A model generated the notes under the pieces. It was not told where the DNA came from. It did not search any database and was given only the letters and a program-made list of their open reading frames with translations. Both the position numbers and the translations under genes were made by a program. A stretch of 64,000 nt of DNA from Lysobacter ciconiae (GTDB lineage Bacteria; Pseudomonadota; Gammaproteobacteria; Xanthomonadales; Xanthomonadaceae), in assembly GCF_015209725.1 (NCBI RefSeq), contig NZ_CP063656.1:496001-560000 (forward strand), in the 5' to 3' direction. Position 1 is the stretch's first letter. Each line of letters opens with the position of its first letter. Shown one piece after another: positions 26,174 through 34,973 of the stretch.

Positions 26174-27886
26174 CTAACCCGTGCCGTGCTGCTCCGCCAT
26201 CGCCAGCACGGCAGCAACGAAGTCGTCCGCGAACCCGTCCATATCGAACAGGCTGGCCGAGCCGCGTCGCTGCGCCAACTCGCCGCGCAACGCCTGCAGC
26301 AGAGCCGGATCGCGGCCCAGCTCGATCGCGCGCTGGATGAATTCCTCATCGCTGGCGACATTCATCTGCGGCATCCCCAGATGGTGATTGAGGCTGCCGG
26401 CGACGCGGGCGGCGAAGGTCTGGCCGGGCCGGGTCAGCACCGGGCAACCGGCCCACAGCGCGTCCGAGGCGGTGGTGTGGGCGTTGTAGGGGTTCGTGTC
26501 CAGGAACAAGTCGGCGTGCTGGAGCCGCGCGAGGTAGCGATCGTGTGGCTGTTTGGGCATGAACACCAGGCGTGACGGCTCCACGCCCGCCGCCGCGGCG
26601 GCATCGCGCAGCCGGTCGTCCGCGCGACCCGGGCCGGACAGCAGCCACAGCACGCTGCCGGGCACGCCGGCCAGCACCGCCACCGCACGCTGCATGCTCG
26701 CCGGATTCAGCTTGTAGCTGTTGTTGAAGCAGCAGAACACCACGGCTTTGCCCGGATCCGGCAGCCCGCATTCCGCACGTTCCGGCGGCGCCGCCAGCAC
26801 CCGGCTGGTGTCGGACGGCTGGAAACAGCGCGGCAGGTAGTGCACCCGTTCGCTGAACCCTTGCGCCAACGAGGGCGGCAGGACAAAGCGATCGGCGAGG
26901 ACGACGTCGATCCACGGTGCACCCGAGGTTCCCGGATAGGCGAGCCAGTTGACCTGCAGCGGCGCCGGGCGCATCGCCAGCACTTCCGGCCGCCCGCCGC
27001 CGCCCCAGCCGCGCAGGTCGAACAGCACGTCAATGCCCGCAGCGCGGATTGCCGCGGCCACCACCGCGTGGCTGTGGCCGGCGACGTCGTGCAGCCGGGT
27101 CGCCGCCTGCAGGCGCCGCCGGATCGGACTGCCGTCGTCCGCGTTCAACGCAAACAGGTGCACGTCGATGGCCTGCTGCGAAGCCAGCGCCTCGAACAGC
27201 GCCACGGTCAGCAAGCCGGTCGGATGGGCGCCGAATCCATTGGACAGGAAGCCCGCCCGCAGCGGCCGTTCGCCATCTTCAGCGCGCGGCGCCGGCGCCG
27301 GTGGCGGCAGCGGTCGTGCGGCGCGCGCAATGCCCGCGGCGCGCAGCCGGGCGCAGGCAAGCTGCTCGGCGGCCGTGCTGTCCTCGCTGAGGAAGGCGAA
27401 CGGCTCCACGGCGGCCTGGCCGCGACGGACCGCCGCGCGCACCTGCGATGACAGAGCGTCCAGCTCGCGCCAGTCGCACAGCTTGCGCCGCCAGGCCAGC
27501 AGGTAGGCCGCCAGCTGCGGCTCGTCCGGCGCGAGCCGGTGCGCGCGCGCATACTGGTCGGACGCCTGCTCCGGCTGGCCGATGTCTTCCAGCACGTGCG
27601 CCAGCCACACGGCGATGCCCGGATGGCCCGGCGCGCGCTCGGCGGCGGTACCCAGGCTTTCGGCGGCGTCCTGATGCCGGCCCTGCATCCACTGCGCCCG
27701 GCCGAGGCGGGCGAGCGCCTCGGGGTGCCCGGGCAGCAGCGCCAGCGCGCGCCGGCTGGCGGCCTCGCCGGCAGCCGCATCGCCGGCGTCCAGTTCGGCC
27801 TCGGCGAGCAGGATCCAGGCCAGCGGGCTGCCCGGCTCACGCGTCACCGCCAGCCGGGCTTCGCTGCGCGGGTCGACCGGCCGCAC
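26174..27886 (-). CDS. TPR O-GlcNAc transferase-like glycosyltransferase (GT41)
   Basis: A 570-residue cytosolic GT41 protein, close in length and layout to the structurally studied Xanthomonas campestris OGT homologue. About four TPR repeats (residues 15-140) precede two Rossmann-like catalytic lobes. Key residues are H221 in NGFGAHPTGLL (position of the OGT His), K392 in FNNSYKLNP (UDP-phosphate lysine), and the UDP pocket DTNPYNAHTTASDALWAG. It should transfer a sugar from a UDP donor to Ser/Thr, but bacterial targets are mostly unknown. The start is GTG 27886, 5 nt after prfA, so it is probably translated from the hemA-prfA transcript. Confidence 0.88.
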   Translation of the reverse strand: MRPVDPRSEARLAVTREPGSPLAWILLAEAELDAGDAAAGEAASRRALALLPGHPEALARLGRAQWMQGRHQDAAESLGTAAERAPGHPGIAVWLAHVLEDIGQPEQASDQYARAHRLAPDEPQLAAYLLAWRRKLCDWRELDALSSQVRAAVRRGQAAVEPFAFLSEDSTAAEQLACARLRAAGIARAARPLPPPAPAPRAEDGERPLRAGFLSNGFGAHPTGLLTVALFEALASQQAIDVHLFALNADDGSPIRRRLQAATRLHDVAGHSHAVVAAAIRAAGIDVLFDLRGWGGGGRPEVLAMRPAPLQVNWLAYPGTSGAPWIDVVLADRFVLPPSLAQGFSERVHYLPRCFQPSDTSRVLAAPPERAECGLPDPGKAVVFCCFNNSYKLNPASMQRAVAVLAGVPGSVLWLLSGPGRADDRLRDAAAAAGVEPSRLVFMPKQPHDRYLARLQHADLFLDTNPYNAHTTASDALWAGCPVLTRPGQTFAARVAGSLNHHLGMPQMNVASDEEFIQRAIELGRDPALLQALRGELAQRRGSASLFDMDGFADDFVAAVLAMAEQHGTG

Positions 27887-27891
27887 GGCCG

Positions 27892-28977
27892 TCAGGTGCC
27901 CTTGGTCAGGCGCGCGAGCTCGTCGGCCTGGTGTTCCTGTTGCAGCCGCTCGACGAGCGCGTCCAGGTCGCCGGTGAGCACGTTGGGCAGGTCGTACAGG
28001 GTCAGGCCTTCGACCCGGTGGTCGGTGATGCGCCCCTGCGAGTAGTTGTAGGTGCGGATGCGCTGGCTGCGATCGCCGCTGCCGACCTGCAGCTTGCGGT
28101 CCTCGGCGATGGCCGCCGCGGCCTTGTTGGCCTGCTCCTCGGCCAGGGTCGCGCGCAGGCGCTTCATCGCCGTGTCGCGGTTGGCGTGCTGGCTGCGCTC
28201 GGTCTGGCTCTCGACCACGATGCCGCTGGGCAGGTGGGTGATGCGGATCGCCGAATCGGTCTTGTTGACGTGCTGGCCGCCGGCGCCGGAGGAGCGGAAG
28301 GTGTCCACGCGCAGGTCGGCCGGGTTGATCTCGATCGGCTCGCCTTCAGGCTCCACCGCGATGATGGCGACGGTAGCGGCCGAAGTGTGCACGCGGCCCT
28401 GGGATTCGGTCTCCGGGACGCGCTGCACGCGGTGGGTGCCGGACTCGAACTTCAGTTTGGAATACGCGCCGCGCCCCTCGACGCGCGCGATCAGCTCCTT
28501 GTAGCCGCCGTGCTCGCCTTCGTTGGCCGACTCGACCTCCACTCGCCAGCCCTGCCGTTCGGCGTAGCGCGAATACATGCGGAACAGGTCGCCGGCGAAA
28601 ATCGCCGCCTCGTCGCCGCCGGTGCCGGCACGGACCTCCAGGTACAGGTCGCCCTCGTCGCGTGGATCGCGCGGCACCAGATGGGCGAGCAGTTCGATGT
28701 CCAGCCGGCGCAGGCGCTCGCTGGCCGCGGTGATTTCCTCCTCAGCCAGCTCGGACAGCTCGGGGTCGCCGCGCATCGCCAGCGCCGTCTCCAGGTCGGC
28801 TTGGGCAGCGGCCTCGTCGGCCAGCGCGGTCGCCACCGGCCCCAGCTGCGAGAACTCGCGCGACAGCTGGCGGAAGCGCTGGTTGTCGCCGATGACGTCC
28901 GGATCGGCGAGCAGGCGCTCCAGTTCTTCCCGGCGTTCGGCGAGGGCTTCGAGCTTGCGGCGCAGGCTGGGGGTCAT
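27892..28977 (-). CDS. prfA: Peptide chain release factor 1
   Basis: RF1 reads UAA and UAG and releases the finished peptide. At 361 residues it has the codon-recognition tripeptide P188-E-T190 (PAT in E. coli) and the catalytic G233-G-Q235 within SSGAGGQHVNKTDSA. MTPSLRRKLE at 28977 is the start. It lies 136 nt downstream of hemA, the conserved hemA-prfA pair, but no prmC follows; a GT41 gene takes that place. Confidence 0.97.
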   Translation of the reverse strand: MTPSLRRKLEALAERREELERLLADPDVIGDNQRFRQLSREFSQLGPVATALADEAAAQADLETALAMRGDPELSELAEEEITAASERLRRLDIELLAHLVPRDPRDEGDLYLEVRAGTGGDEAAIFAGDLFRMYSRYAERQGWRVEVESANEGEHGGYKELIARVEGRGAYSKLKFESGTHRVQRVPETESQGRVHTSAATVAIIAVEPEGEPIEINPADLRVDTFRSSGAGGQHVNKTDSAIRITHLPSGIVVESQTERSQHANRDTAMKRLRATLAEEQANKAAAAIAEDRKLQVGSGDRSQRIRTYNYSQGRITDHRVEGLTLYDLPNVLTGDLDALVERLQQEHQADELARLTKGT

Positions 28978-29113
28978 CGGTCGTTCTCGGGTCCAGGCGG
29001 GTGGGTTGGGAAAAGTGGCGAAGCGGCGAGGAGAAGCGGGCGGGCGGCAACGAGGCCTGCGCCGATGGGTCCGTACGGTGTGCAACCGGCGGTCCGTGCA
29101 AGCGTGCCGCCAG

Positions 29114-30445
29114 CTACTTGCGGCGCTCGCGTATCGCCTTCCGCTCGGCCGCTTCAGGCTCCGCGGCCGGCATCAGGATCGGGCTGCCGGCGGCGGGAAA
29201 GAGCTTGTCGGCCGCCCGCGCCAGTTCGGCATTCCCGGTGATCGCCGCCTCGCGCAGCGCGATGGTGGGCGCGTGCAGCAGGCGGTTGGTCAGGGTGTGG
29301 GCGAGGAATTCGAGCACGGCGTCGGGATCCTCGCCGTTGGCCAGTTGCTGGCGGGCCTTGGCCAGCGCATCCAGTTTGGCCGCATCGCCGTGCGCGCGCA
29401 GCTGCTTCAGTGGTGCCGTGCGGCTTCGCGCCAGCAGGGTTTCCATGAAGCGCGCCACCTGGACCTCCACGATCGCCTCGGCCTCTGCCGCGGCTTCCTG
29501 GCGGCTGCGGCGGTTGTCCTCGATCGAGCGTTCCAGATCGTCCACCGTGTACAGGTACACGTCGCGCAGGGTGGCGACCTCCGGGTCGATGTCGCGCGGC
29601 ACGGCCAGGTCCAGCAACAGCATCGGCCGATGGCGCCGCTGGGACAGCGCGGTAGCCACCTGGCCGCGATGCAGCACGGCGCCCCGGGCGGCGGTGGCCG
29701 ACAGCACGATGTCGGCCTCACCCAGGTGGCGGTCGATTTCATCCAGCGGCACCGCGACCCCGCCATGCCGGCTGGCCAGTTCCTGGGCGTGGGCGAGGGT
29801 GCGATTGGCCACCAGCAGGCGCTTGACTCGCGCCTGGACCAGATGCCGCGCCGCCAGCTCGACCGTGTCGCCGGCGCCGATCAGCAACACGGTGGAGTCC
29901 TCGATCCGGGCGAAGGATTCCTGCGCCAGCCGCACCGCCGCCGAGGCGACCGAGACCGGATTGGCACCGATGCGGGTGTCGGTGCGGGCGCGCTTGGCGG
30001 TGGTGAAGGTGTGCTGGAACAGGCTGTCGAGCTGGCTGCCCAGGCTGCCGGCCGCGCGCGCGGTGGCCCAGGCGTCCTTGACCTGGCCAAGGATCTGCGG
30101 CTCGCCCAGCACCAGCGAATCCAGCCCGGTCGCGACCCGGAACAGGTGGCGGACCGCGCCGGCGTCGGCGTGCCGGTAGAGGTAGGCCTGCAGATCGTCC
30201 ATCCCGGCCGGATGACGTGCCAGCCAGTTCGCCACCGCGTGCCCGCCATCGTCCACGACGGTGTAGATCTCGGTGCGGTTGCAGGTGGACAGCAGCGCGG
30301 CCTCGCGAACCCCGCCCAGCCCGCGCAGCGAATCGAGGGCGGCCGGAATCGTGTCGCTGGAGAACGCCACGCGCTCGCGCAGGCTCACCGGCGCGGTCTG
30401 ATGGTTGATCCCGAGCACGAACAGGTTGGAGGTTGGACTGGTCAC
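29114..30445 (-). CDS. hemA: Glutamyl-tRNA reductase
   Basis: This enzyme reduces glutamyl-tRNA to glutamate semialdehyde, the first committed step of C5-pathway heme synthesis. It has 443 residues with GINHQTAPVSLRERVAF, the nucleophile C55 in LLSTCNRTEIY, the GEPQILGQVKDAW loop, the NADPH site VLLIGAGDTVELAARHL and a C-terminal dimerisation helix. The start is GTG 30445 with an AGAG about 6 nt upstream. It is divergent from the TPR gene, with 104 nt between the starts; this is the usual hemA / lolB-ispE arrangement, with the TPR gene added. Confidence 0.96.
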   Translation of the reverse strand: MTSPTSNLFVLGINHQTAPVSLRERVAFSSDTIPAALDSLRGLGGVREAALLSTCNRTEIYTVVDDGGHAVANWLARHPAGMDDLQAYLYRHADAGAVRHLFRVATGLDSLVLGEPQILGQVKDAWATARAAGSLGSQLDSLFQHTFTTAKRARTDTRIGANPVSVASAAVRLAQESFARIEDSTVLLIGAGDTVELAARHLVQARVKRLLVANRTLAHAQELASRHGGVAVPLDEIDRHLGEADIVLSATAARGAVLHRGQVATALSQRRHRPMLLLDLAVPRDIDPEVATLRDVYLYTVDDLERSIEDNRRSRQEAAAEAEAIVEVQVARFMETLLARSRTAPLKQLRAHGDAAKLDALAKARQQLANGEDPDAVLEFLAHTLTNRLLHAPTIALREAAITGNAELARAADKLFPAAGSPILMPAAEPEAAERKAIRERRK

Positions 30446-30549
30446 CGGACTCTTGCGGATTGGACTGCTGGTTCAGGCGCTTGCGATAAGCTGCGGGCTG
30501 CTGAAGGCCCATATTCTACCGGCCTCCCGGATCTCAGGGATTCTCCCCA

Positions 30550-32232
30550 ATGCAAGCAGCGTCACGCCTGTTCATTTCCGCCCTCGTCCTCGTCCTGGCC
30601 AGCGCCGGATCGGTGATTGCCGCACCCGCGGCGAAAGGGCCGGTCGCCGATGCGGCAACCGACACGCTCGAGCCGTTGATGGCCGCCGAGTTCGCCCTCC
30701 AGGCCGGACGACTGGAGGAAGCCTCGCGCTGGTACCTGCAGGCGGCGCTCGCCGCCGACGACGAGGCGTTGACCGAGCGGGCGACGCGGATTGCCTTGCT
30801 GGCGCGCGACGATGAGAGCGCCGCGCGCCTGCTCGATCTGTGGCGTCGCCAGGGCGGTCAGAGCGTCAACTTCCTCGGCGCGGAGGCCAGCCTGGCCCTG
30901 CGCCGCGGCGACGAGCGCAAGGCGCAGCGTTATCTGGTCCAGTTGCTCGGCATGCCCGGCGACGAGGGTTGGCGGCAGGTGCTCGGGGTGATGATCGCCG
31001 GCGCCCGCGACCCGAGCCAGGCGGCCGGCGTGCTGGACACGCTGGTACGCCGCGGCAACATCCCGCCAAAGCTGCAGGCGTGGCTGGCGTTCGGCGGACT
31101 GGCCCAGCGCCTTGAGCAGCCCGAACTGGCCGAACGCATCGTCGCCGAGGTGGTCAAGCGCTTCCCCGGCGAGCCGCGCGTCGCCCTGCTGCGCGTCAGC
31201 CAGCTGCGTGAAGCCGGTCGCGTGGAGAAGGCACGCGAGGTCCTGGGCTCCATCGCCGATCGCGCCGGCGACGACAAGGAACTGCGTCTGGCCATTGCCT
31301 ACGAGTACGACACGCTGGGCGATCTGGCCGCCGCCGAGGGCACCCTCGCGCGCGGCGAACAGGACGATCAGACCTACGGCCTCCGAGCCTCGCTGCTGGC
31401 CCGGGCCAAGGACAACGAGTCGCTGCTGGCCCTGTATGAGGAGCTGCGCGCGCGCGGGCAGGTGCCCGATCCGCGCCGCCGGCTGCTGCTGGGCCAGGTG
31501 GCCGAATTCCTGAAACGCTACGACGAGGCACTGGGCTGGTACCAGGGTGTCCCCGGCGGCGAGCAGCGCCTGCCGGCCCTGTTGCGCAGCACCAATGTGC
31601 TGCACGAGCTGGGGCGTGCCGACGAGGCCTTCGCCCAGTTGCACGAGATGCAGGCGGACGCCTCCGCCACCGATACCGCGCGGCGCGACGCCTATCTGCT
31701 GGAAGCGTCGCTGCACGAGCGCGACAAGGACGCCGCCGCGGAAAAGGATGCCTTCTCGCGCGGTCTGGCCGCATTCCCGGATGACCTGGAGATCCTCTAC
31801 GCCCGTGCCCTGAGCTGGGAGCGCGGCGACGACGTCCCCCGCGCCGAGGCCGACCTGCGCCGGATCCTGGTCATTGATCCCGAATCCGTCGCAGCGCTGA
31901 ACGCCCTGGGCTACACGCTTGCCGACCGCACCGACCGCTACCAGGAGGCCCTGGAGCTGATCAATCGCGCGCGCGCCGCCGAGCCCGACAACGCCGCCAT
32001 TACGGACAGCTACGGCTGGGTGCTGTACCGGCTGGGCCGCACCGATGAGGCCCTGGTCGCGCTGCGCCAGGCCTTCGCCTTGCAGAAGGACGCCGAGATC
32101 GCCGCCCATCTGGCCGAAGTGCTGTGGAAGCTCGGTCGCCGTGACGAGGCGCGCAAGTACGTGGAAGAGGCCAAGCGCATCGACCCCGACAACCGCGCCC
32201 TGAAGCGGGTACTGGAAATGACCGCGCCATGA
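30550..32232 (+). CDS. Exported tetratricopeptide-repeat protein
   Basis: A 560-residue protein with a signal peptide (cleavage near SVIAAPA, residue 25) and TPR or TPR-like helices over nearly its full length. The clearest repeats are at the C-terminus (ALNALGYTLADRTDRYQEAL and DSYGWVLYRLGRTDEALVAL). Proteins of this kind sit next to lolB in many beta- and gammaproteobacteria and are thought to be periplasmic or outer-membrane scaffolds; no enzyme motif is visible. The stop overlaps lolB (ATGA). Confidence 0.85.
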   Translation: MQAASRLFISALVLVLASAGSVIAAPAAKGPVADAATDTLEPLMAAEFALQAGRLEEASRWYLQAALAADDEALTERATRIALLARDDESAARLLDLWRRQGGQSVNFLGAEASLALRRGDERKAQRYLVQLLGMPGDEGWRQVLGVMIAGARDPSQAAGVLDTLVRRGNIPPKLQAWLAFGGLAQRLEQPELAERIVAEVVKRFPGEPRVALLRVSQLREAGRVEKAREVLGSIADRAGDDKELRLAIAYEYDTLGDLAAAEGTLARGEQDDQTYGLRASLLARAKDNESLLALYEELRARGQVPDPRRRLLLGQVAEFLKRYDEALGWYQGVPGGEQRLPALLRSTNVLHELGRADEAFAQLHEMQADASATDTARRDAYLLEASLHERDKDAAAEKDAFSRGLAAFPDDLEILYARALSWERGDDVPRAEADLRRILVIDPESVAALNALGYTLADRTDRYQEALELINRARAAEPDNAAITDSYGWVLYRLGRTDEALVALRQAFALQKDAEIAAHLAEVLWKLGRRDEARKYVEEAKRIDPDNRALKRVLEMTAP

Positions 32233-32885
32233 GGATCTCCATCGCCGTAGTAATGAGCTCGGTGGGCCTGCTGCTGGCCGGCTGCGCAGGCGCACCGCTG
32301 CGCCCGGCGATTCCGGCGACCGACGTGGCCGCCGCCGAAGCGGCCCAGCTGCAGCGTGAAAGCGTGCTGGCCCGAACGCCGGACTGGTCCCTGGCCGGCC
32401 GGGTTGCGGTATCCAATGCCGGCAAGGGCGGCAGCGGCCGCATCGAATGGCGCCAGGACGGCCCACAGTACCTGATCACCCTCAGCGCGCCGGTCACCCG
32501 CCAGGGCTGGCAGCTCGCCGGCGACGCCGACGCGGCCCGTCTGGAAGGGCTCGAGGGTGGCCCGCGTTCCGGGCCCGATGCGCGCCTGCTGCTGCTGGCT
32601 GCGACCGGCTGGGACATCCCGGTGGTGGCACTGGGCGACTGGGTCCGCGGCGCACGCGCCCCGGCCCTGGCGCCGGCACGCATCGAATACGGCACGGACG
32701 GCCTGCCACGCCGGATCGACCAGGACGGCTGGACGATCGAATACCGCTGGGCGCCCGACGCGGCCGCGGACGGCCAGACAGCGCTCCCCAGCCGCGTCGA
32801 CGCATTCCGCGGCGAGGCCAAGGTCAAGTTGATCGTCGACGAGTGGCAGTCCGGCTCCGTCCCCGGTATGGCCCGATTGCCATGA
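32229..32885 (+). CDS. lolB: Outer-membrane lipoprotein receptor LolB
   Basis: A 218-residue lipoprotein (lipobox LLAGC, lipid Cys 19). LolB takes lipoproteins from periplasmic LolA and inserts them into the outer membrane. The family segment is PDWSLAGRVAVSNAGKGGSG, and the C-terminal half forms the open beta-barrel. It overlaps both neighbours by 4 nt (TPR gene upstream, ispE downstream), so the three genes are a tight operon. Confidence 0.92.
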   Translation: MRISIAVVMSSVGLLLAGCAGAPLRPAIPATDVAAAEAAQLQRESVLARTPDWSLAGRVAVSNAGKGGSGRIEWRQDGPQYLITLSAPVTRQGWQLAGDADAARLEGLEGGPRSGPDARLLLLAATGWDIPVVALGDWVRGARAPALAPARIEYGTDGLPRRIDQDGWTIEYRWAPDAAADGQTALPSRVDAFRGEAKVKLIVDEWQSGSVPGMARLP

Positions 32886-33814
32886 TTGCCGCGGTGCCCC
32901 CCAGCCCACACAGCCGCGCCGACGGCTGGAGCGCATGGCCGGCACCGGCCAAGCTGAACCTGTTCCTGCGCATCCCGGGCCGGCGCGCGGACGGTTACCA
33001 CCTGCTGCAGACCGTGTTCCGCCTGCTCGACTGGGGCGACACGGTGCACCTGCGCGTGCGCGGCGACGGCCGCATCGCGCGTCACGGCAGCGCGCTGGCC
33101 GGTGTCGCCGAGGCCGACGACCTGACCGTGCGCGCGGCCACGCTGTTGCAGGCGGAATCGGCATCCGTGTCGGGATCGCCGCTCGGCGCCGACATCGCGA
33201 TCGACAAGCGCATCCCCGTGGGCGGGGGCTTTGGCGGTGGCTCGTCGGATGCGGCAACGGTGCTGGTTGCGCTGGACACGCTGTGGGGCACCCGCCTGGG
33301 CGAGGAGCGGCTGGCGGCGTTGGCGCTGCAGCTCGGCGCGGACGTGCCGGTGTTCGTGCGCGGGCGCAACGCCTGGGCCGAGGGTGTCGGCGAGCAGCTG
33401 ACCCCCATCGACCTGCCGCCGGCCTGGTACCTGCTGGTCAACCCCGGCGTGCACGTCGCCACCGCCGGACTCTTCCAGTCGCCTGAATTGACGCGCGATG
33501 CGCAGCCCGCGACAATAGCCGACTTCGTTTCGGGCCAACCGCTCGGGAACGCGTTCGAGCCGGTACTGCGCGGCCGCGAACCGGCCGTTGACGCCGTGTT
33601 TGCGGCCCTGTCGCAGGTCGGCACGCCGCACCTGACCGGGTCCGGCAGCGGGTGTTTCGTCGAGTTCGCCAGCCGCGAAGCCGCCGAATCCGCGCTGTCG
33701 GTGCTGCCATCGGGCCTGGACGCCTGGCTGGCGGCAGGTGTGGAGCACTCGCCCTTGCATGCCGTTGCCGGCAGGGCGGAACAAGTTACACAGGGGCGTC
33801 GCCAAGAGGCCTAA
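32882..33814 (+). CDS. ispE: 4-diphosphocytidyl-2-C-methyl-D-erythritol kinase
   Basis: A 310-residue GHMP kinase of the MEP isoprenoid pathway. Substrate segment AWPAPAKLNLFLRI, ATP loop IPVGGGFGGGSSDAA near residue 110 and the C-terminal LTGSGSGCFVEF are intact. ATG 32882 overlaps the lolB stop. The last eight codons, including the TAA, lie inside the tRNA-Gln gene (overlap 33792-33814): the C-terminal residues GRRQEA are read from the acceptor and D-arm DNA. No earlier stop exists in frame, so the overlap is real unless there is a sequencing error. Confidence 0.95.
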   Translation: MIAAVPPSPHSRADGWSAWPAPAKLNLFLRIPGRRADGYHLLQTVFRLLDWGDTVHLRVRGDGRIARHGSALAGVAEADDLTVRAATLLQAESASVSGSPLGADIAIDKRIPVGGGFGGGSSDAATVLVALDTLWGTRLGEERLAALALQLGADVPVFVRGRNAWAEGVGEQLTPIDLPPAWYLLVNPGVHVATAGLFQSPELTRDAQPATIADFVSGQPLGNAFEPVLRGREPAVDAVFAALSQVGTPHLTGSGSGCFVEFASREAAESALSVLPSGLDAWLAAGVEHSPLHAVAGRAEQVTQGRRQEA

Positions 33815-33868
33815 GGCACCAGGTTTTGATCCTGGCATTCGTAGGTTCGAATCCTACCGCCCCTGCCA
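33792..33868 (+). tRNA. tRNA-Gln (TTG anticodon)
   Basis: A full cloverleaf: acceptor AGGGGCG / CGCCCCT, anticodon stem CCAGG / CCTGG around the loop TTTTGAT (anticodon TTG), T-arm with GGTTCGAATCC, and CCA encoded at 33866-33868. The first 23 nt are also the end of ispE. Confidence 0.97.
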
Positions 33869-33911
33869 ATTCCGAAGCCTGTGGGCTGCGCGCCCTGAGC
33901 GATGTCGAACA

Positions 33912-34877
33912 ATGAAAGTCCAAGGTGACCGCAGTCTGCTGATCTTCTCCGGCAACGCCAACCCGGCCCTGGCCTCGGCGGTGTGCAGGGAGCTGGGCGT
34001 GCGCCCGGGCAAGGCGCTGGTCAGCCGCTTCTCCGACGGCGAGGTGCAGGTCGAGATCGAGGAGAACGTGCGCCAGCAGGACGTGTTCGTGATCCAGCCG
34101 ACCTGCGCGCCCAGCGCCGAGAACCTGGTCGAGCTGCTGGTCCTGATCGACGCGCTCAAGCGCGCCTCCGTCAGCAGCGTCACCGCCGTGGTGCCGTACT
34201 TCGGCTACGCCCGCCAGGATCGACGCCCGCGCTCCTCGCGCGTGCCGATCACCGCCAAGGTCGCCGCCAAGATGTTCTCCGCGGTGGACTGCGACCGCGT
34301 GCTCACTATCGACCTGCATGCCGACCAGATCCAGGGCTTCTTCGACATGCCGGTCGACAACGTCTACGCGTCGCCGCTGCTGCTGGCCGACATCTGGCGC
34401 GCGCACGGCACCGACAACATGGTGGTGGTCAGCCCCGACGTCGGCGGCGTGGTGCGCGCGCGGGCGATCGCCAAGCGGCTGGATGACGCGGACCTGGCGA
34501 TCATCGACAAGCGCCGGCCCAAGGCCAACGTGTCCACCGTGATGAACATCATCGGTGACGTGGACGGCAAGACCTGCGTGCTGGTGGACGACATCGTCGA
34601 TACCGCCGGCACCCTGTGCGCTGCCGCGGCCGCCTTGAAGGCGCGTGGCGCGACCAAGGTCGTGGCCTACTGCACCCACGCGGTGCTGTCGGGTGCGGCG
34701 ATCAGCAACATCCGCAGTTCCGAGCTCGACGAGCTGGTGGTCACCGACACCATTCCGCTGACCGAGGCCGCGCGCGAGTGCGGCCGGGTGCGCCAGCTCA
34801 GCGTCGCCGAGCTGCTGGCCGAGACGATCCGCCGGATCGCCTTCGGCGAGTCGGTCAGCTCGCTCTACGTCGACTGA
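33912..34877 (+). CDS. prs: Ribose-phosphate pyrophosphokinase
   Basis: This enzyme makes PRPP from ribose 5-phosphate and ATP, feeding nucleotide, His and Trp synthesis. It has 321 residues. Seen are the flexible loop YARQDRRPRSSRVPI, the metal/ATP segment TIDLHADQIQGFFDMPVDN, KRRPKAN, and the PRPP-binding DDIVDTAGTL. ATG 33912 follows tRNA-Gln by 43 nt with only a weak ribosome site. The order ispE-tRNA-Gln-prs-rplY-pth-ychF is conserved in gammaproteobacteria. Confidence 0.97.
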   Translation: MKVQGDRSLLIFSGNANPALASAVCRELGVRPGKALVSRFSDGEVQVEIEENVRQQDVFVIQPTCAPSAENLVELLVLIDALKRASVSSVTAVVPYFGYARQDRRPRSSRVPITAKVAAKMFSAVDCDRVLTIDLHADQIQGFFDMPVDNVYASPLLLADIWRAHGTDNMVVVSPDVGGVVRARAIAKRLDDADLAIIDKRRPKANVSTVMNIIGDVDGKTCVLVDDIVDTAGTLCAAAAALKARGATKVVAYCTHAVLSGAAISNIRSSELDELVVTDTIPLTEAARECGRVRQLSVAELLAETIRRIAFGESVSSLYVD

Positions 34878-34973
34878 GCGACCCCGGTTTTTTACGGCTC
34901 ACCTGGTCGCGGGTGAGTCTTTCCCGGTCGCCGCGAGGTGGCCACACCTGCAACACAAGCGAGTAAACAAGCA

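Noticed and set aside
33912..33912. prs extension upstream through tRNA-Gln.
   Set aside because: The longer frame would read through the tRNA and the ispE end; MKVQGDRSLLIFSGNANP is the normal family start.
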